Source of the DNA: Winogradskyella costae
Lineage (GTDB): Bacteria; Bacteroidota; Bacteroidia; Flavobacteriales; Flavobacteriaceae
Reading direction: 5' to 3'
Assembly (NCBI RefSeq): GCF_013403865.1
Contig: NZ_JABFDK010000005.1
Location: forward strand, 124,001 to 188,000
DNA: 64,000 nucleotides
A program made the position numbers and the translations under genes. Below, piece after piece: positions 62,803-64,000 of the stretch; the stretch's first letter is position 1, and every line of letters begins with the position of its first letter. The notes beneath the pieces were generated by a model. It worked only from the letters and a program-made list of their open reading frames with translations, did no database searches and was not told where the DNA came from.

Positions 62803-64000
62803 ATGTTATTTAATTCCATTGACTTCGCAATATTCTTACCAATTGTATTTATACTTTATTGGTATGTAACTAAGCGCTCTCTTTCTTTACAGAATCTTTT
62901 AATTGTTTGTTCAAGCTATTTGTTTTATGCCTGGTGGGATTATCGATTTTTAGGATTAATAATTTTGAGTACTGTCGCAGATTATCTAGTCGCTAAGTAT
63001 ATCCAAAAAGCTAAGGATAAAAAAATAAAAAAAACACTTCTTTTAGTGAGTCTAATATTTAATCTGGGTTTATTGGCCTTTTTTAAATATTTCAATTTTT
63101 TTATTGAAAGTTGGGTAGAGGCATGGCAATTTTTTGGTTTCACAATGCAAACGAGTACGCTCAGTATTATTTTGCCTGTAGGTATTTCATTTTATACGTT
63201 TCAAACCTTGAGTTATACTATAGATGTCTATAGAGAGAAAATTGAACCAACTTCTAATTTTATTCAGTTTGCAGCTTTTGTATCCTTTTTTCCGCAGTTA
63301 GTAGCTGGACCTATTGAACGGGCTTCTCATTTATTACCTCAGTTTAGTGAAAAACGTGTGTTTAATAGCGAGTTCGCTATTAGTGGATTTTATTTAATTA
63401 TTTGGGGACTGTTTAAAAAGGTCGTTGTAGCAGATAATTGTGCATTTTTTGTTAATCAGATTTTCGATGGAGCAACAAGTTACAGCTCTATGGAACTGTT
63501 TTTAGGAGCCGTATTGTTTGCCTTTCAAATTTATGGTGATTTCTCTGGGTATTCAGATATAGCTATTGGTGTGTCAAGATTGTTTGGGTTTTCTTTGATG
63601 ACCAATTTTTCTTTTCCCTATTTTTCAAGAGATATAGCAGAGTTTTGGAGACGCTGGCATATTTCCTTGTCTACTTGGTTTCGTGATTACCTTTATATTC
63701 CTCTAGGTGGTTCTCTAGGTACTGATTGGCATCGTATAAGAAATGTCTTTATAGTATTTTTAGTTAGCGGGTTTTGGCACGGAGCGAATTGGACTTTTAT
63801 TATTTGGGGTGCGATTCATGCCATACTATTTTTACCGTTATTATTGTTAAAATCTAACCGAAAACATCTAGAATTCACGAAAATTAGATTGCAACAGATT
63901 CCTATGCTTATAGTAACTTTTACATTGGTGACATTTGCTTGGATTTTCTTTAGAGCAGATACGGTGAGTATAGCATATCAGTTTATTATAGATATATTTA
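62803..64000 (+). CDS. MBOAT-family O-acyltransferase (AlgI-like), truncated by window edge
   Basis: The ATG at 62803 opens a frame that runs to the window end (399 codons visible). The protein is polytopic: MLFNSIDFAIFLPIVFILYW, then SSYLFYAWWDYRFLG and KYFNFFIESW. Conserved MBOAT segments PQLVAGPIERASHLLPQ, YGDFSGYSDIAIG, FWRRWHISLSTWFRDYLYIPLGG and FWHGANWTF are present. H326 in WHGANW is the catalytic histidine. AlgI-type enzymes move acetyl groups across the inner membrane onto exported polysaccharide. A periplasmic AlgJ/AlgX-like partner would be expected just beyond the edge. Confidence 0.93.
   Translation, partial: MLFNSIDFAIFLPIVFILYWYVTKRSLSLQNLLIVCSSYLFYAWWDYRFLGLIILSTVADYLVAKYIQKAKDKKIKKTLLLVSLIFNLGLLAFFKYFNFFIESWVEAWQFFGFTMQTSTLSIILPVGISFYTFQTLSYTIDVYREKIEPTSNFIQFAAFVSFFPQLVAGPIERASHLLPQFSEKRVFNSEFAISGFYLIIWGLFKKVVVADNCAFFVNQIFDGATSYSSMELFLGAVLFAFQIYGDFSGYSDIAIGVSRLFGFSLMTNFSFPYFSRDIAEFWRRWHISLSTWFRDYLYIPLGGSLGTDWHRIRNVFIVFLVSGFWHGANWTFIIWGAIHAILFLPLLLLKSNRKHLEFTKIRLQQIPMLIVTFTLVTFAWIFFRADTVSIAYQFIIDIF

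Overview
The window comes from a low-GC Bacteroidota chromosome, most likely a marine member of the Flavobacteriaceae. The evidence is a type IX secretion (type B) C-terminal domain, a Bacteroidota-style SecA, a secA / DUF2795 / PduO-type adenosyltransferase neighbourhood, TonB-plug-like proteins, many lipoproteins and frequent TTG/GTG starts. No rRNA, tRNA, CRISPR array or transposase was seen.

Layout. 1-12.5 kb is ordinary chromosome: a PAP2 phosphatase, a lipid-sugar block (ArnT-like GT39, double LAB_N protein, ArnC-like GT2), MeaB, a DUF2911 protein, an orphan and probably damaged sigma factor, an M23 peptidase, an APC permease, an LpxR-like lipid A deacylase and an S9 peptidase. 13.1-26.8 kb is the most unusual part. 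Twelve units, all on the minus strand, carry unrelated accessory genes and are separated by structured repeats of about 50-520 bp. Each unit begins (in + coordinates) with GTT plus a private sequence and ends with the reverse complement of that sequence plus AAC. This is the architecture of an integron gene-cassette array, but there is no integrase in the window and the sites are not of a canonical attC type. The cargo is mostly envelope or secreted: beta-barrel, lipoproteins, a T9SS protein, and a sigma/anti-sigma/TonB-plug-like trio. It also includes a second-copy-type methionine aminopeptidase and a DUF4062 protein.

26.9-37.4 kb returns to housekeeping genes: secA, a DUF2795 protein, the adenosyltransferase, a LolD/MacB-type ATPase, a methyltransferase and an ABC-F protein. 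These are interleaved with striking tandem-repeat intergenic DNA.

37.5-64 kb is a surface-polysaccharide locus on the plus strand. It holds Wza-like and Wzc-like export/kinase proteins, an initiating sugar transferase and TviB/TviC-like enzymes for a GlcNAcA/GalNAcA-type sugar. A 2.8-kb insertion region follows, with a DUF559 nuclease gene framed by 0.3-kb direct repeats and two conserved hypotheticals. The locus resumes with the Wzm/Wzt ABC exporter, four sulfotransferases, a DegT aminotransferase, a WbqC protein, seven glycosyltransferases, an asparagine-synthase-like enzyme lacking its glutaminase domain, a hexapeptide acyltransferase and a truncated MBOAT acyltransferase at the window edge. 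Together these predict an exported, probably sulfated and acylated, uronic-acid-containing glycan.
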